Assembly: GCA_002451695.1 (NCBI GenBank) | Contig: DKDC01000016.1 | Span: 15,366-21,085, forward strand | Direction: 5' to 3' | DNA length: 5,720 bases | Source: Prevotellaceae bacterium UBA6858 | GTDB taxonomy: Bacteria; Bacteroidota; Bacteroidia; Bacteroidales; Bacteroidaceae | Program-made: the position numbers and the translations under genes | The notes under the pieces: model-generated | The model's database searches: none | What the model was told of the DNA's origin: nothing | The model's input: the letters and a program-made list of their open reading frames with translations, nothing else | Shown here: positions 5,599 through 5,720 of the stretch, one piece after another | How positions within the stretch are numbered: the stretch's first letter is position 1 | How the letters are laid out: each line of letters opens with the position of its first letter

Positions 5599-5720
5599 AG
5601 CCGCCGCATTTTCCTAATTCGCATAACAATTTGGTTTACAGAGAAATGTCATCAAAAACCACATTTGCCATAATGATTTGTTTTTCAGCGCATTGAAACC
5701 GGGCGAAAAAAGGTCTGATG
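5599..5720. other. AT-rich spacer upstream of the galM promoter
   Basis: No gene is supported in this stretch; open frames are only about a dozen codons. The last 19 bases, read on the minus strand, repeat the left-edge motif CATCAGAYCTTTTTTCGCC (5720-5702). On that strand the motif is a candidate terminator 3' arm plus U-run for a minus-strand gene lying to the right, but its 5' arm would be outside the window. Confidence 0.4.
5702..5720 (-). repeat. Right copy of a 19-bp inverted repeat at the window ends
   Basis: The minus-strand sequence CATCAGACCTTTTTTCGCC differs from the left copy (20-38, plus) at one base. The copy reaches the last base of the window, so the true repeat may be longer. 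Confidence 0.5.

Overview
The window looks like chromosomal DNA from a member of the Bacteroidales (Bacteroidota). The evidence is promoters of the TTTG-N19-TAnnTTTG type used by this phylum's primary sigma factor, A-rich leaders without strong Shine-Dalgarno sites, a lipoprotein form of aldose 1-epimerase, and moderately GC-rich genes separated by AT-rich spacers. I cannot name a genus. Five complete protein genes fill almost all of it; no rRNA, tRNA, CRISPR array or transposase is visible.

Layout. Positions 1-152 are an AT-rich spacer. On the minus strand, 2333 to 153 encode a two-gene importer operon: a lipoprotein substrate-binding protein (PF01497 type) followed 6 nt later by a FecCD/BtuC-type permease. 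No transporter ATPase follows. A 68-bp divergent intergenic region (2334-2401) carries an excellent plus-strand promoter and a minus-strand -7 box. On the plus strand, 2402-4243 encode a tight two-gene operon: a compact ABC/AAA-type ATPase and a DUF4435 protein with TOPRIM-like acidic motifs. A strong bidirectional terminator (4243-4278) separates this operon from the convergent galM-like gene (5466 to 4291, minus). galM has its own promoter and a structured leader. The rest, to 5720, is AT-rich spacer.

Functional reading. The transporter pair would bring iron-siderophore, heme or a corrinoid across the inner membrane, borrowing an ATPase encoded elsewhere. The epimerase probably interconverts alpha and beta anomers of sugars in the periplasm. 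The most interesting element is the ATPase + DUF4435 pair: its domain combination and gene order match AriA-AriB of the PARIS anti-phage system, in which the ATPase holds a TOPRIM nuclease in check until a phage anti-restriction protein is sensed. Here the ATPase is clearly shorter than the AriA proteins I know of, so this is best called a PARIS-like or DUF4435-ATPase candidate system rather than a proven PARIS locus. A 19-bp inverted repeat (18/19 identical) lies at the two extreme ends of the window; it may be two related terminator arms or a boundary repeat.
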